From Eggerthella lenta DSM 2243 (GTDB lineage: Bacteria > Actinomycetota > Coriobacteriia > Coriobacteriales > Eggerthellaceae): DNA of 64,000 bases. Below, in pieces: positions 8,815 to 17,769 of this stretch (positions are counted from its first letter, which is position 1; each line of letters starts with the position of its first letter). Made by a program: the position numbers and the translations under genes. Below the pieces are notes generated by a model. It was not told the DNA's origin. It worked only from the letters and a program-made list of their open reading frames with translations, and searched no databases. Where the stretch lies: positions 1,104,180 through 1,168,179 of the forward strand of contig NC_013204.1 in the NCBI RefSeq assembly GCF_000024265.1, given 5' to 3'.

Positions 8815-9135
8815 CTACGCCCCCGCGCCGCCCTGGGATGCGTCCCGGTAGTCGCCCTGGGGTGAGGCCTTGAGGCCGAGCAGGTAGTCGGCCGACACGT
8901 TGAGCGTCAGCGAGAGGCGCACGATCGCGTCGAGCGTGGGCGTGCGCTGGCCGTGCAGCGTCCTCGAGATGACCGCCTCGGACACGCCGGAGAACTCCGC
9001 GAGCTTCCTGGCGGTCATGGCACGCCCCTCGAGCGCCGCGGCGAGCCGGCGCTGGCAGGTCGCGCGCAGCGCCGGGTTGATGTCGAGCTCGGCGAGGGGT
9101 ACGCAGCCGTCCCCGTCGCGCGTGACGGCGGCCAT
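8815..9135 (-). CDS. XRE-family helix-turn-helix protein
   Basis: The 106-residue protein has a Cro/C1-type HTH at about 40-95: LAEFSGVSEAVISRTLHG followed by TPTLDAIVRLSLTLNVSADY. The N-terminus is a short extension of about 25 residues. It starts three bases after the topoisomerase stop, so it is translated from the same transcript. The downstream gene is the adhesin, after a 147-bp gap with hairpins. A role in controlling adhesin or operon expression is an inference from position only. Confidence 0.8.
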   Translation of the reverse strand: MAAVTRDGDGCVPLAELDINPALRATCQRRLAAALEGRAMTARKLAEFSGVSEAVISRTLHGQRTPTLDAIVRLSLTLNVSADYLLGLKASPQGDYRDASQGGAGA

Positions 9136-9138
9136 GGC

Positions 9139-11364
9139 CTACCGCTTCCCGCCGCGACGCCGCGAGCCCGTGCGGCCGGCGCTCCCGCCCGGCTTCTCGC
9201 TCCGGCAGAACTCGACGAACCCGGTGTAGGGCGCCGCTCCGAGCTTCGCGTCGGTGTCGAACGTGCCGCTGCCGGCCTTCTTCGACAGGCCGGTGAGGTG
9301 GACCGTCCCTCCCGACAGGATCGACTTGGCCTGCGACTTGGTGAGCTTCCTGCCGTTCTGGACGATGTTGAGCTTCACGCCGCAGCCCTGGAGCAGCCGC
9401 CAGCCCTCCTCCTTGCCGGCCCATTTCGACGACGAGCACTGCCACTGCCTGCCGCTGCGCGACAGCACGATCGGCGCTCCGCAGGCCGGGCACCGGCACA
9501 GCTCCTCGCGGCCGGAGACGGCCGCGGCCTGCGCGGGGTCGAAGCCGCGCTCGAGGTCGGACACGACCGCGGCCGTGTAGCCCTCGATGCCGGAGAGGAA
9601 GTCGGACAGCGACCCCTCTCCCCGCTCGACGTGCGACAGGGCGAGCTCCCACTTCGCGGTGAGCTCGGGGGTCTTGAGCGAATCGCACACGATGTCGATC
9701 AGCGTCTCGCCGCGCTCGGTGGCGGAGAGGGTCTTGCCGCGGCGGCGGATGTACTTCGCCTCGATCAGCTTCTCGATCATGCGGGCGCGGGTGGCAGGAG
9801 TTCCCAGGCCGCCCGAGTGCATCGAATCGTCCTCGATGGCAGCCTTCAGCTCGCGGTCCTCGATGGACCGGCCGGCGTGCTCCATGGCCGACAGCAGCGT
9901 CGCGTCCGTATAGGGCTTCGGCGGGGTCGTCTTGCCGTCCTTCACGCGAACGTCGCCATCGGCGACGGTGAAGGAGTCGCCCTGCTCGATGTCGGCGGGG
10001 ATGTCCTGCGCCTCGTCGTCCTCGTCCTCGGCGGCCTTGCCGCCGCCCGCAAGCGCGGCACGGCACGCCTCGTCCACGGCGATCCAGGAAGCGTCCGTGA
10101 CGGTGCTTCCCGAGGCCGTGTAGGCGTCTCCGTTGACCTCGCCCTCGACCTTGGTCTTGAGCTTCGTCGCGGGGTCCATGGTGGCGGCCATGAGGCGGCA
10201 GCAGATGAGGATGGCCACGGAGCGCTCTGCGCCATCGAGCTTGGCCATCTCCTTGGCGTCGAGCAGCGCCGTGGGCAGGATCGCGCCGTGGCCGTGGACC
10301 TTCGAGTCGTCGGCCACGCGGGCGACGTCGGAGCGCGACGCGTCGAACCCGGCCGCGGCGGCCTCGCCGACGATTCCCGGCACCGCGATGGCCGAGAGCA
10401 CGCGGGCCGTCTCGGGGATGTCGGACTCGCCGATGTAGCGGCTCTCGGTCCTGGGATATGTCGCCAGCTTCTTCTCGTACAGCGTTTGCAGCGCGTTCAG
10501 CGTTTCCTCCGCGGTGAGGCCCGCGCGCGTCGATGCGTCGCGTTGCAGCCCGGTGAGGTCGTAGAGCTTGGGCGCGCGGCACTTCTCCTGCCTGCGCTCG
10601 ACCTTCAGGATCGCGCACTGCGACCCGACGGCCGCATGGGCGCGGCGCAGGGCCTCCTGACGGGTCTTCAGCTTCTCGCCGGCGAGGCGCACGTGTGCCG
10701 TCCTGCCGACCGAGCACTCCACCTGGAAGAAGGGGACCGACTTGAAGCCGCGGATCGCGCGGGTCCGCTCGACGACCAGCGCCAGCGTCGGGGTCTGGAC
10801 GCGGCCGGCGGACAGGCGCGAGCCTTCGTAGAGGCACGATAGGGCGCGCGAGGCGTTGAGGCCCACGAGCCAGTCCGCCTTGGCCCTGCCCTCGGCGGCG
10901 TCGGCGAGGCCGTCGTAGTCGGAGAGGGGCTTGGCGTGGGCGAGGTCGGTCCGCACCTGCTCTGGCACGAGCGAGGTGGACCAGAAGCGACGGACGGGCT
11001 TCTTGCAGCCGGAATGGGTCCAGACGCGCCGGAAGATGCCCTCGCCCTCGCGGTCGGCGTCGCAGGCGTTCACGACGAGCTCCACGTCGGCGCGGTCGAG
11101 CAGCCCTTTCAGGACCTTGTACTGCTCGGGCGCGGTGACGCTCCACCTCCACCGCTCCGGGATCATGGGCAGCTGCGACATCGACCAGTGGCCGGACCAC
11201 TGCGGGTAGTTCTGGGGGAAGTCGAGGTCGATGATGTGGCCGCGGCACCAGCTGATGAGGTAGCCGCCGCCCTCGATATAGCCGTCGCGGCGCTCGTGGG
11301 CGCCGACGGCGTCGGCGATGCCGCGCGCGACGGACGGCTTCTCGGCGATGATGAGTGTAGGCAT
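9139..11364 (-). CDS. topB: DNA topoisomerase III (type IA)
   Basis: The start is taken at MPTLIIAEKPSVARGIADAV (11364), where the TOPRIM domain begins and a GGGGGGAG ribosome site lies just upstream; the open frame extends further but has no homology-like sequence. The product is 741 residues. TOPRIM acidic residues include the Glu of AEKP and the DADREGEG block. The active-site Tyr lies in LATYPRTES near residue 302. The C-terminus has a zinc-type CPACG and a second Cys-containing loop. The enzyme cuts one strand to decatenate or relax DNA. TopB homologues are standard cargo of actinobacterial and Firmicute ICEs, helping process the transferred strand. It sits between the putative VirB8 position gene and an XRE gene with tiny gaps. 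Confidence 0.93.
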   Translation of the reverse strand: MPTLIIAEKPSVARGIADAVGAHERRDGYIEGGGYLISWCRGHIIDLDFPQNYPQWSGHWSMSQLPMIPERWRWSVTAPEQYKVLKGLLDRADVELVVNACDADREGEGIFRRVWTHSGCKKPVRRFWSTSLVPEQVRTDLAHAKPLSDYDGLADAAEGRAKADWLVGLNASRALSCLYEGSRLSAGRVQTPTLALVVERTRAIRGFKSVPFFQVECSVGRTAHVRLAGEKLKTRQEALRRAHAAVGSQCAILKVERRQEKCRAPKLYDLTGLQRDASTRAGLTAEETLNALQTLYEKKLATYPRTESRYIGESDIPETARVLSAIAVPGIVGEAAAAGFDASRSDVARVADDSKVHGHGAILPTALLDAKEMAKLDGAERSVAILICCRLMAATMDPATKLKTKVEGEVNGDAYTASGSTVTDASWIAVDEACRAALAGGGKAAEDEDDEAQDIPADIEQGDSFTVADGDVRVKDGKTTPPKPYTDATLLSAMEHAGRSIEDRELKAAIEDDSMHSGGLGTPATRARMIEKLIEAKYIRRRGKTLSATERGETLIDIVCDSLKTPELTAKWELALSHVERGEGSLSDFLSGIEGYTAAVVSDLERGFDPAQAAAVSGREELCRCPACGAPIVLSRSGRQWQCSSSKWAGKEEGWRLLQGCGVKLNIVQNGRKLTKSQAKSILSGGTVHLTGLSKKAGSGTFDTDAKLGAAPYTGFVEFCRSEKPGGSAGRTGSRRRGGKR

Positions 11365-11375
11365 GCCGCTCCCCC

Positions 11376-12266
11376 CTACTCGGAGAAGGAGACCGAGCCG
11401 GCGGCCATGTCGGCCACGCCTCGGTAGGTCTTCTGGCTCGAGGGCATCCAGACGGTGAACGTGACCGTGCCGTCGTCGTTGTGCGTCACATGGTCGCGGG
11501 AGAACAGCGCGGAATCGGCATCGGCGCCGCCCTCCTTCTCCGCGGCGAACGCGCGCCATGCGTCCATGAGCGCGCCGGCGCAGGAGTCGCCGATATACTT
11601 GGCGGCCTGCTCGGTGTCGGTGATGGCGAAGGTCTTCTTGGGCGCCGCGGCGCTCTGCTCGGTGGCGTCGGCGTCGGCCGCCGTGTCGGCGCGCGAGTCG
11701 ATCTGGTCCTGCGCGAGGTCGTCGTTCACGCCGTCCACGCGCTCGAGCAGGGGGAAGACGGTCCAGGTGCCGTCGGCGTAATGCGCCGAGTAGCAGTCGC
11801 CGGTGCCCTTCACGCGCATGAACACGACGGTGCCGTTATCGGTGGCCTGGGGCTTCTTCTTGATCGAGACCGTGATCTCGTCGAGCTTGTAGCCGTTGGC
11901 GCGCATGGTCGAGGCCACGGCGTCGCAGAAGCTCTCGCGCTTGGTCGCGGTCATGCCCGAGAGCTTGTCGAAGCCCTCGAACCGAACGCCGGAGGTCTCG
12001 GACGGGTCCGGCGACGCCTCGACTTTCTTCTCGTCGCCCGCCTCCTTCCCGTCCTGCTCGTCGCCCCCGGCGGCGCTGCCGCCATCGACCGCCTCGGTGG
12101 CGTCCTGCTTGCCGCCCTCGTCGCCCGCGGTGCCCGTGCGGGAGCACGAGGCGGCGTCGAGGCCGAAGCCCAGCGCGATCACGCACGCCAGCGCGATCAG
12201 GCCGTAGGCCAGCTTCCTCTTGGGGTCGTTCTCGTTGGCCGGGTTGAACCTGTCGGTCATGTTCAT
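11376..12266 (-). CDS. Single-pass membrane protein in the VirB8/TcpC position
   Basis: The open frame runs further upstream, but the ATG at 12266 (MNMTDRFNPANENDPKRK) follows a GAAAGGGAAAGC ribosome site and lies just after the wall-hydrolase stop. The product has 296 residues: a membrane segment at about 19-37, an acidic Gly/Asp/Glu linker to about 90, then two small alpha/beta-looking domains, one ending near residue 155 and one starting near 215. In Tn916-like systems the gene after the NlpC/P60 hydrolase encodes TcpC, a VirB8-like bitopic protein with two NTF2-like domains. Order and topology fit, but sequence similarity is not obvious by eye. Alternatively it is an element-specific envelope protein. 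Confidence 0.6.
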   Translation of the reverse strand: MNMTDRFNPANENDPKRKLAYGLIALACVIALGFGLDAASCSRTGTAGDEGGKQDATEAVDGGSAAGGDEQDGKEAGDEKKVEASPDPSETSGVRFEGFDKLSGMTATKRESFCDAVASTMRANGYKLDEITVSIKKKPQATDNGTVVFMRVKGTGDCYSAHYADGTWTVFPLLERVDGVNDDLAQDQIDSRADTAADADATEQSAAAPKKTFAITDTEQAAKYIGDSCAGALMDAWRAFAAEKEGGADADSALFSRDHVTHNDDGTVTFTVWMPSSQKTYRGVADMAAGSVSFSE

Positions 12267-12292
12267 GTTCGCTTTCCCTTTCATTCGATGGG

Positions 12293-14092
12293 CTAGAGGA
12301 TGCTGCCGCTGTTGACGGACGAGCAGACGCGCTTGCCGCCCCATTCGGCCTTCCAGCTCGAGCTGCCGGGGTTGCCGCTCCTGTAGAAGCGCGACCTCTC
12401 CACCTCGAACTCGATGACGTTCTGGCCGTTCGAGTGCCCCCACTTGTTGCATCCCTGGTCGTTGGGGTTCTTCGCGTCGGCGATGACGCACTTGATCACG
12501 GTGCCGTCCGACAGGGTGAAGTCCACCTTGTCGCCGACGCGGCCGTACGTCGTCGTGCAGGCGATCAGGTAGCGCCCGTTGTATGTCGCGATATCGTCGT
12601 CGTACTTCGCGCCGGCGAGCGCCCACTTGGAGTGGACGGCCGCCTGCGACGTCCCGGCCGCCCATGCGGTGTCACGGCCGTTGACGTAGCAGCCGCGCTG
12701 GGTGTAGAAGGTGACGGAGTACCCGCCGTTGCCGTACTGCTCGGGAATGGTGACGCCCGCCCCTCCGGTGGGACGCAGGACCGTGTCCCAGGCGTCGTTC
12801 CAGTAGGACCCCAGCGATACCTCGTCTCCCGACGAGTCGCCGTCGGCGCCGTCGAGGTCTTCGTGCGCGCCGTAGTCCTTGCCGTCGCCGGCATAGATCT
12901 CCGTGTGCTGCTCGGTGTTGATGAGGATGTCGCCGCGTTGCAGGGAGTCCATCTTCCCGTCCCACTCGACCTTCTCGAAGCCCGCCTTGAGCAGAGGTTC
13001 CGCCATGGTGGAGGTGGTGAACGGGTGCGTACCCAGCTGCTCGGTCGTGCAGTAGCCCGAATCGACGAGGCAGTAGTAGACGAACGACGAGCAGTCCATG
13101 TTGGGGTTGTGGCAACGCGTGGACTGCGAGTACCCGATGGAGTCGTCGTCGACGTATCGCTGCGCCTGGGCCAGGTAGCCCTCGGCGCTGCCGCCGGAAG
13201 AAGATGTGGCGGCACCGCCGATGACCGCGCTGAGCAGCGACATCCCGACTAGGCAGATAACCGCGGTGCCGCCCACCGCGGCGCCCGCCGCGGCCACGCC
13301 GCGCCAGCCGAAGACGGTGTTCGTGACGGTCGCCTTGGTGCGGCGCAGCTGCATGAGCTTGCCGCGGATGCCGGAGGTGTTCGTCCCGGCGAGCCGGCCC
13401 GCCTTGGCGCCGAGCCGTCCCGCCTTGTTCTCGAGCCGCTTCTGCCTGAGGTTGATCCAGCGCCCGAGCAGGGACTTGTCTGACATCCCGGCGCGTCGCA
13501 TGGTGTCGGCGCGCTTCCTCTTGTGCTCCAGCTGGTCGAGCACCTTGTCCTGCTTGGCGAGGGCCTTCTTCGATTTCGCGTCCCAGCGGGCCATGCGCCT
13601 GCGGGCCCGTCCCGCCGGCAGCCTGTCGGCGACGGCCTTTCCCTCGCGGTACAGGTTGCGCGGGTCGGCCTGGGTCATCGCCGCGTTGGCGACGGTGTCG
13701 GCGGCGCGCGCCCCCTCGTCGGCGATCTGGGCGTTGCCGTCGGAAAGGCCGATGGCCGCGCTCATCTCCAGCGCCGCGCGGGGGCTGTGCAGGACGCCCT
13801 TCGCGGCCCCTTTGGCTGCGCCTTTCGCCGCGCCCTCGGCGGCTCCCTTCGCCGCGCCGAGGGCGTTGCCGACGGACTCGCTGACGCGGTCCTTGAACAC
13901 GGACCTTGCGGCCTCCCCGCGCGTGAGCTCGGGGAGGGCCGATTCCTTGTAGGGCGCGACGGCCCGCTGCCTGTATGCGGGGCCGTCGTGCTGCACGGCA
14001 TACTCGAGGGAGGAGTGCTTGACCTTCTCCATCTCTAGCGGGCTCGCCTTGTCGGTGACGGTGGGCTTCTCGTCTGCCATGGCTCGGGTCAC
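12293..14092 (-). CDS. Conjugative NlpC/P60-type peptidoglycan hydrolase (VirB1-like)
   Basis: The product has 599 residues. Residues 1-260 are an Ala/Arg/Lys-rich cytoplasmic region containing tandem GAAKGAAEGAAKGAAKGA helices. A membrane segment lies at about 262-290. The catalytic domain (about 305-420) has the Cys in NMDCSSFVYYCL and the His in TEQHTEIYAG, as in NlpC/P60 cysteine peptidases. The C-terminal 150 residues contain IACTTTYGRVGDKVDF and VIADAKNPNDQG, which resemble a 3D/double-psi-barrel module. It should open the wall for the secretion channel. The start overlaps the VirB4 stop region closely (ATG at 14092, stop ending at 14094). Confidence 0.85.
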   Translation of the reverse strand: MTRAMADEKPTVTDKASPLEMEKVKHSSLEYAVQHDGPAYRQRAVAPYKESALPELTRGEAARSVFKDRVSESVGNALGAAKGAAEGAAKGAAKGAAKGVLHSPRAALEMSAAIGLSDGNAQIADEGARAADTVANAAMTQADPRNLYREGKAVADRLPAGRARRRMARWDAKSKKALAKQDKVLDQLEHKRKRADTMRRAGMSDKSLLGRWINLRQKRLENKAGRLGAKAGRLAGTNTSGIRGKLMQLRRTKATVTNTVFGWRGVAAAGAAVGGTAVICLVGMSLLSAVIGGAATSSSGGSAEGYLAQAQRYVDDDSIGYSQSTRCHNPNMDCSSFVYYCLVDSGYCTTEQLGTHPFTTSTMAEPLLKAGFEKVEWDGKMDSLQRGDILINTEQHTEIYAGDGKDYGAHEDLDGADGDSSGDEVSLGSYWNDAWDTVLRPTGGAGVTIPEQYGNGGYSVTFYTQRGCYVNGRDTAWAAGTSQAAVHSKWALAGAKYDDDIATYNGRYLIACTTTYGRVGDKVDFTLSDGTVIKCVIADAKNPNDQGCNKWGHSNGQNVIEFEVERSRFYRSGNPGSSSWKAEWGGKRVCSSVNSGSIL

Positions 14093-14093
14093 G

Positions 14094-17000
14094 CTACCCG
14101 CGGCGGGCGCCGTCGCCGCGCCCGTCCTCGTTGGAGTACTGGATCAGGTCGTCGAGCTTGGTGGTGACCATGCGGTAGATGGCCGAGTCCGTCGGGATGC
14201 GGTTCTCGAACGGGATGATCTTGCCGCCGGCGACCAGCAGGCCCTCTCCGGGCCCGGCGTTGCGCATCATCGCGACCTGGCGCTCGGAGAGCTTGATGAC
14301 CTCGCCCAGCGCCGCGGCGTCCGATGCGGACTGGCCGAGCAGCACCAGGAAGTCGGAGTTAGCCAGCATCAGGCGGCTCTTCTCGTTGTTGATGATGCGC
14401 TCGATGTTCTGCGTGATGCCGGTCGGGATGGCGCCGTACTTGCGCGAGCGGGTCCAGAGCTGGTCGAAGTACGAGATCGCGTAGTCGTTCTCGAAGAGCA
14501 GCTGCATCTCGTCGATGAACACCCAGGTGCGGACGTGGCGCTCGCGGTTGCGCACGATGCGGTTCCACGTCTGGTCGAGCAGGATCAGCAGCGCCAGGCC
14601 CTTCATGTTGTCGGCGCAGTCGCGGATGTCGTAGACGACGAAGCGCTTGTGCGTGTTCACGTTGGTCGGGTGGTTGAACAGCGAGGCCTGGCCGGTGACG
14701 TAGCGCTCGATGGTGACGGCGAGCATGCGTCCCTCGGGCTCGGGCTGCTGGTTGAGCATGTTGTAGAAGTCGATCAGCGTGGGGATGTCGCGCTGGTCGT
14801 GGGTGGCGAAGTAGCGGTCGTAGATGCGCGAGACGCAGCGGTCCACGAGGGTCTTCTGCATCGGCGAGAGGTTCTTGGCCATCATCTCGACCATCGACAT
14901 GATGGCGTCGACCTTCATCGCGAGCGGCTGTTCGCCCTCCACGAGCTCGAGATCGAACGGGTTGATATAGGTATGCGAGTCTCCGGAGATCTGGACGACC
15001 TCGCCGTCCATCTCGCGCGCGACGTTGATGTACTCACGCTCGGGGTCGAGCACGATGACCTCGGCGGTGGGGTCGGTGAGAAGCGTCCACAGGATCGTGT
15101 TCTTGGCCGTCACCGACTTGCCGCGGCCCGGCTTGCCCAGGATGAAGCCGTTGGGCGCGACGGCGTCGCGGCGGTTGTAGAAGATGAAGTTCTTGGACGT
15201 CTGGTTCTGGCCCATCCACATGCCGCCGCGCTCCATGAGCTCGACCGACGTGAACGGCACGAGCGCCGCGAGCGGGGCGGTCGTGAGGTTGCGTACGTAG
15301 GGGATGTCGCAGCGGCCCGTGGGCAGCATCGCGGCGAAACCCTGTCGCTGGAGCTTCACGAGGGGCACTGCGCGGCAGGTGAATCGGCGGAACACGTCCT
15401 GGATGGCCCCGGAGTTCTCGTCGCAGTCCTCGAGCGAGTCCGCCCAGGTCATGGTGGTGCAGGTGAGCGACCACATCTTCTGGTCGCGGCTCACGAGGTC
15501 GTCGCGCAGGTCGCGGGCGTTCTCCATGGCGTCCTGGAGGTTGGTCGGCAGCATCTCGTCGGTGATGTACATGGTCTGGGAGTGCTTGAGCACGTAGTCG
15601 GACTTCTGCACCTTGAGATCGGTGTTCATCGACTCGATGGTCTCGATGGCGCGCGACTGCTCCCAGCTCGTCATGTCGAGCGTGATCACCTGGTTGATGG
15701 GCAGCTCCGCCAGGCTCGAGATCATGTCGGAGCGCACCGAGCCCGCCCATTTCTGGAGGTAGAGCGCCTGGCCCGTGACGCCGTTCCATGAGATATGGGT
15801 GTCGTCGATCTTGGTGAGGTCGGCGGGCGCGACGAGGTCCTTGGTGGTGTAGCCGAGCTGGATGGCGCTCACGCCGCGCTCGTCGGTGACCTTCAGGTCC
15901 TCGAACGAGACGAAGCCGCGCGGGTCGCGCGGGTTGGTGATCGAGTCGATGATGCGCAGAAGCTCGTTTCCGCGGACCTCCTCCGAGTTGACCCCCATGT
16001 TCTTGAGCGAGCGCATGACCTGCTCGGTCGCGCGGGCGAGCAGCGGGGACGCCTGCTCGCAGGTCGGCGCCTCGACGGTCACGATGAACAGCCGGCGCCT
16101 CTCGACGTTCTGCTGCGTCTCGGCGACCTTGCTCTCGATGATCTGGTTGATGTCGCGGCGGAAGCGGTTGCCGGCGTAGTCGCCCTCGACGGGCGGCAGG
16201 AAGGTGTCCTCGCGGAACGCGTCTCGGTCGATGACGCGGCACAGGATCTTGACCTGGAGGTGCACGGTGTTGTCGAACGTGTTGAGAAGTTCGGACCAGT
16301 TCTCGTAGATCTCGCGCTGCTCGGACTCGCGCGCCGCCTGGAAGCTGGCGTCCTGGAACTCCACGACGCGGCTGTAGACGCCCTGCTGGAGCTTGACGGT
16401 GCCGTCCTCGCACAGGAGCTCATAGCCGAGCGCGTCCTGCGTGCACTTGTCCGCGCGCAGGACGAGGGTGCCAGGGTAGTCCTCGGTCGGCAGAAGGCGC
16501 TTCATGCCCTTCTTCTTTCCCGCCTTCTCCGCGGCGCGCTCGCGGCGCTTTCGGGCTTTCGCGGCCTTCGCGTTGAGCTTCTGCTGGCGGCGGGCGTCGC
16601 GGCCCTCGGCGCGGACGTCCTCGCGGCTCTCCTCGCGCTGCCCGCGCTGTCCGCGGCCGTCCGCGTCATCTGCGCGGCCCGCGTCGCGGTAGTCATTGTA
16701 GGGGTCGCGGGCCGGCTGGGGCGCAGGCTCGCGGTATGACGGTGCGCTCGGGCGCGCCGGGGTCTGGCTCTGGCGGCAGTAGTCCTCGTAGGGGTCGCGC
16801 GAGGTGTCCGCATATGCGTTCTTCCCGTAGGCGTAGGCGTCGGACTCGCCGGATGCGGCGGGCTCCCCGTCGGGGTCGCGGGCGGCAGGGCCCTGCCCGC
16901 CACGGCCCGGGGTGGGGCGGTAGTAGTCCTCATATGGGTCGCGGGCCGGTTGGGGCGCAGGCTCGCGGTATGGCTGCGCGCTCGGGCGTGCCGGGGCCTG

Positions 17001-17333
17001 GCGGTAGTAGTCCTCGTAGGGGTCGCGGGCGGGGGATGCCGGGGATTCGGCGGCCTCCTCGCGGCCGTATGCGAACGGCGGCTCCGGGCTCTGTGAGACC
17101 TGTGAGACCTGCTCGTGGGCCCCGCGGGCGGCCGGCTGCGGGGCCGCGGACACGGGGATGTCCTCAGCTCGGTATGCCGGCGAGGGCGCAGGCGCCGCGG
17201 GCGGCGCGGACTGGATGGCGGGCATGGTCGCGGTGGCGGTGGCAGACGGCGCGGGCGCGGCCAAGGGCGTGCCGCAGTAGGGGCACACCGCGGTGCCGTC
17301 CACGAGCTCGCAGTTGCAGTTGGGGCAGATCAT
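14094..17333 (-). CDS. VirB4-family conjugation ATPase with N-terminal zinc ribbon
   Basis: This 1079-residue protein is longer than the usual ~800. It opens with a zinc ribbon, CPNCNCELVDGTAVCPYCG (residues 3-21). Residues 25-255 are low complexity with four copies of RDPYEDYYR-like motifs, followed by a Lys/Arg-rich stretch. The VirB4 core follows: Walker A in LGKPGRGKSVTAKN near 730 and Walker B in VFIDEMQLLF near 930. VirB4 ATPases energise assembly and substrate passage of the type IV channel at the inner face of the membrane. The gene lies between the PrgI-like and the hydrolase genes, the standard Gram-positive order. The zinc ribbon and Tyr-rich extension are not part of the standard family. 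Confidence 0.93.
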   Translation of the reverse strand: MICPNCNCELVDGTAVCPYCGTPLAAPAPSATATATMPAIQSAPPAAPAPSPAYRAEDIPVSAAPQPAARGAHEQVSQVSQSPEPPFAYGREEAAESPASPARDPYEDYYRQAPARPSAQPYREPAPQPARDPYEDYYRPTPGRGGQGPAARDPDGEPAASGESDAYAYGKNAYADTSRDPYEDYCRQSQTPARPSAPSYREPAPQPARDPYNDYRDAGRADDADGRGQRGQREESREDVRAEGRDARRQQKLNAKAAKARKRRERAAEKAGKKKGMKRLLPTEDYPGTLVLRADKCTQDALGYELLCEDGTVKLQQGVYSRVVEFQDASFQAARESEQREIYENWSELLNTFDNTVHLQVKILCRVIDRDAFREDTFLPPVEGDYAGNRFRRDINQIIESKVAETQQNVERRRLFIVTVEAPTCEQASPLLARATEQVMRSLKNMGVNSEEVRGNELLRIIDSITNPRDPRGFVSFEDLKVTDERGVSAIQLGYTTKDLVAPADLTKIDDTHISWNGVTGQALYLQKWAGSVRSDMISSLAELPINQVITLDMTSWEQSRAIETIESMNTDLKVQKSDYVLKHSQTMYITDEMLPTNLQDAMENARDLRDDLVSRDQKMWSLTCTTMTWADSLEDCDENSGAIQDVFRRFTCRAVPLVKLQRQGFAAMLPTGRCDIPYVRNLTTAPLAALVPFTSVELMERGGMWMGQNQTSKNFIFYNRRDAVAPNGFILGKPGRGKSVTAKNTILWTLLTDPTAEVIVLDPEREYINVAREMDGEVVQISGDSHTYINPFDLELVEGEQPLAMKVDAIMSMVEMMAKNLSPMQKTLVDRCVSRIYDRYFATHDQRDIPTLIDFYNMLNQQPEPEGRMLAVTIERYVTGQASLFNHPTNVNTHKRFVVYDIRDCADNMKGLALLILLDQTWNRIVRNRERHVRTWVFIDEMQLLFENDYAISYFDQLWTRSRKYGAIPTGITQNIERIINNEKSRLMLANSDFLVLLGQSASDAAALGEVIKLSERQVAMMRNAGPGEGLLVAGGKIIPFENRIPTDSAIYRMVTTKLDDLIQYSNEDGRGDGARRG
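16690..17035. repeat. In-gene direct repeats in virB4-like gene
   Basis: A unit of about 110 bp, from the block encoding ARPSAxxYREPAPQPARDPY, occurs at roughly 16,690-16,800 and again at 16,921-17,030, with extra partial copies of the GTAGTCCTCGTAGGGGTCGCG-like core. The copies stay in frame and encode RDPYEDYYR-type motifs. Copy number could vary by slippage. Confidence 0.7.
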
Positions 17334-17352
17334 GTGGTTTTCTCCGTTTTCT

Positions 17353-17769
17353 CTATGCCTCGGCCTCGGCGTCGGCCTCCAGCGCCGCCGCCTTCTCCGC
17401 TTTGGTCTCCTTCTTGGGCCTCTTGCCGGCTTTCGCCTTGGCGGAGGCGCGGTCGCCGTGCGGCGAGAGCGTCGGCGCGGCGAACAGGGCGACCTTCGGC
17501 CAGTCGCGGTCGGCCTTCCAGATGGCGAACCACTGCTCGAACTTGAGGTCGTGGATGCGCCCGAGGCCGACGAGCCCGATCGCGCCGCAGACGGACATGA
17601 TCAGCATCAGCCACAGCGTGTTGATCTCGGTGAACGACGAGATCGCCAGCCCCATGCCGGCGGCGGTGATCGCGATGGCCGCTCCGGTCGCGACCTGGCG
17701 GTACGTGAAGCCGAACAGCGGCCTGGCCTCGTAGTCCTGGATGTCCTTGCGCAGGATGATCTCTACCAT
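17353..17769 (-). CDS. PrgI-like (VirB3-type) small membrane protein
   Basis: The start is MVEIILRKDIQDYEARPLFG at 17769, whose ATG shares its A with the TGA of the upstream gene (TGATG), indicating translational coupling. The 138-residue protein has two close membrane segments at about 26-70, a typical PrgI-family layout, and a charged Ala/Lys/Glu tail. PrgI/VirB3 proteins sit in the inner membrane and partner the VirB4 ATPase encoded next. The LRKDIxxYExRxxxGFTxRQ opening is characteristic of the family. Confidence 0.85.
   Translation of the reverse strand: MVEIILRKDIQDYEARPLFGFTYRQVATGAAIAITAAGMGLAISSFTEINTLWLMLIMSVCGAIGLVGLGRIHDLKFEQWFAIWKADRDWPKVALFAAPTLSPHGDRASAKAKAGKRPKKETKAEKAAALEADAEAEA

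Noticed and set aside
16690-17035. Possible CRISPR or tandem repeat array
   Set aside because: The repeats are in frame, differ in length, have no unique equal spacers and encode RDPYEDYYR motifs.
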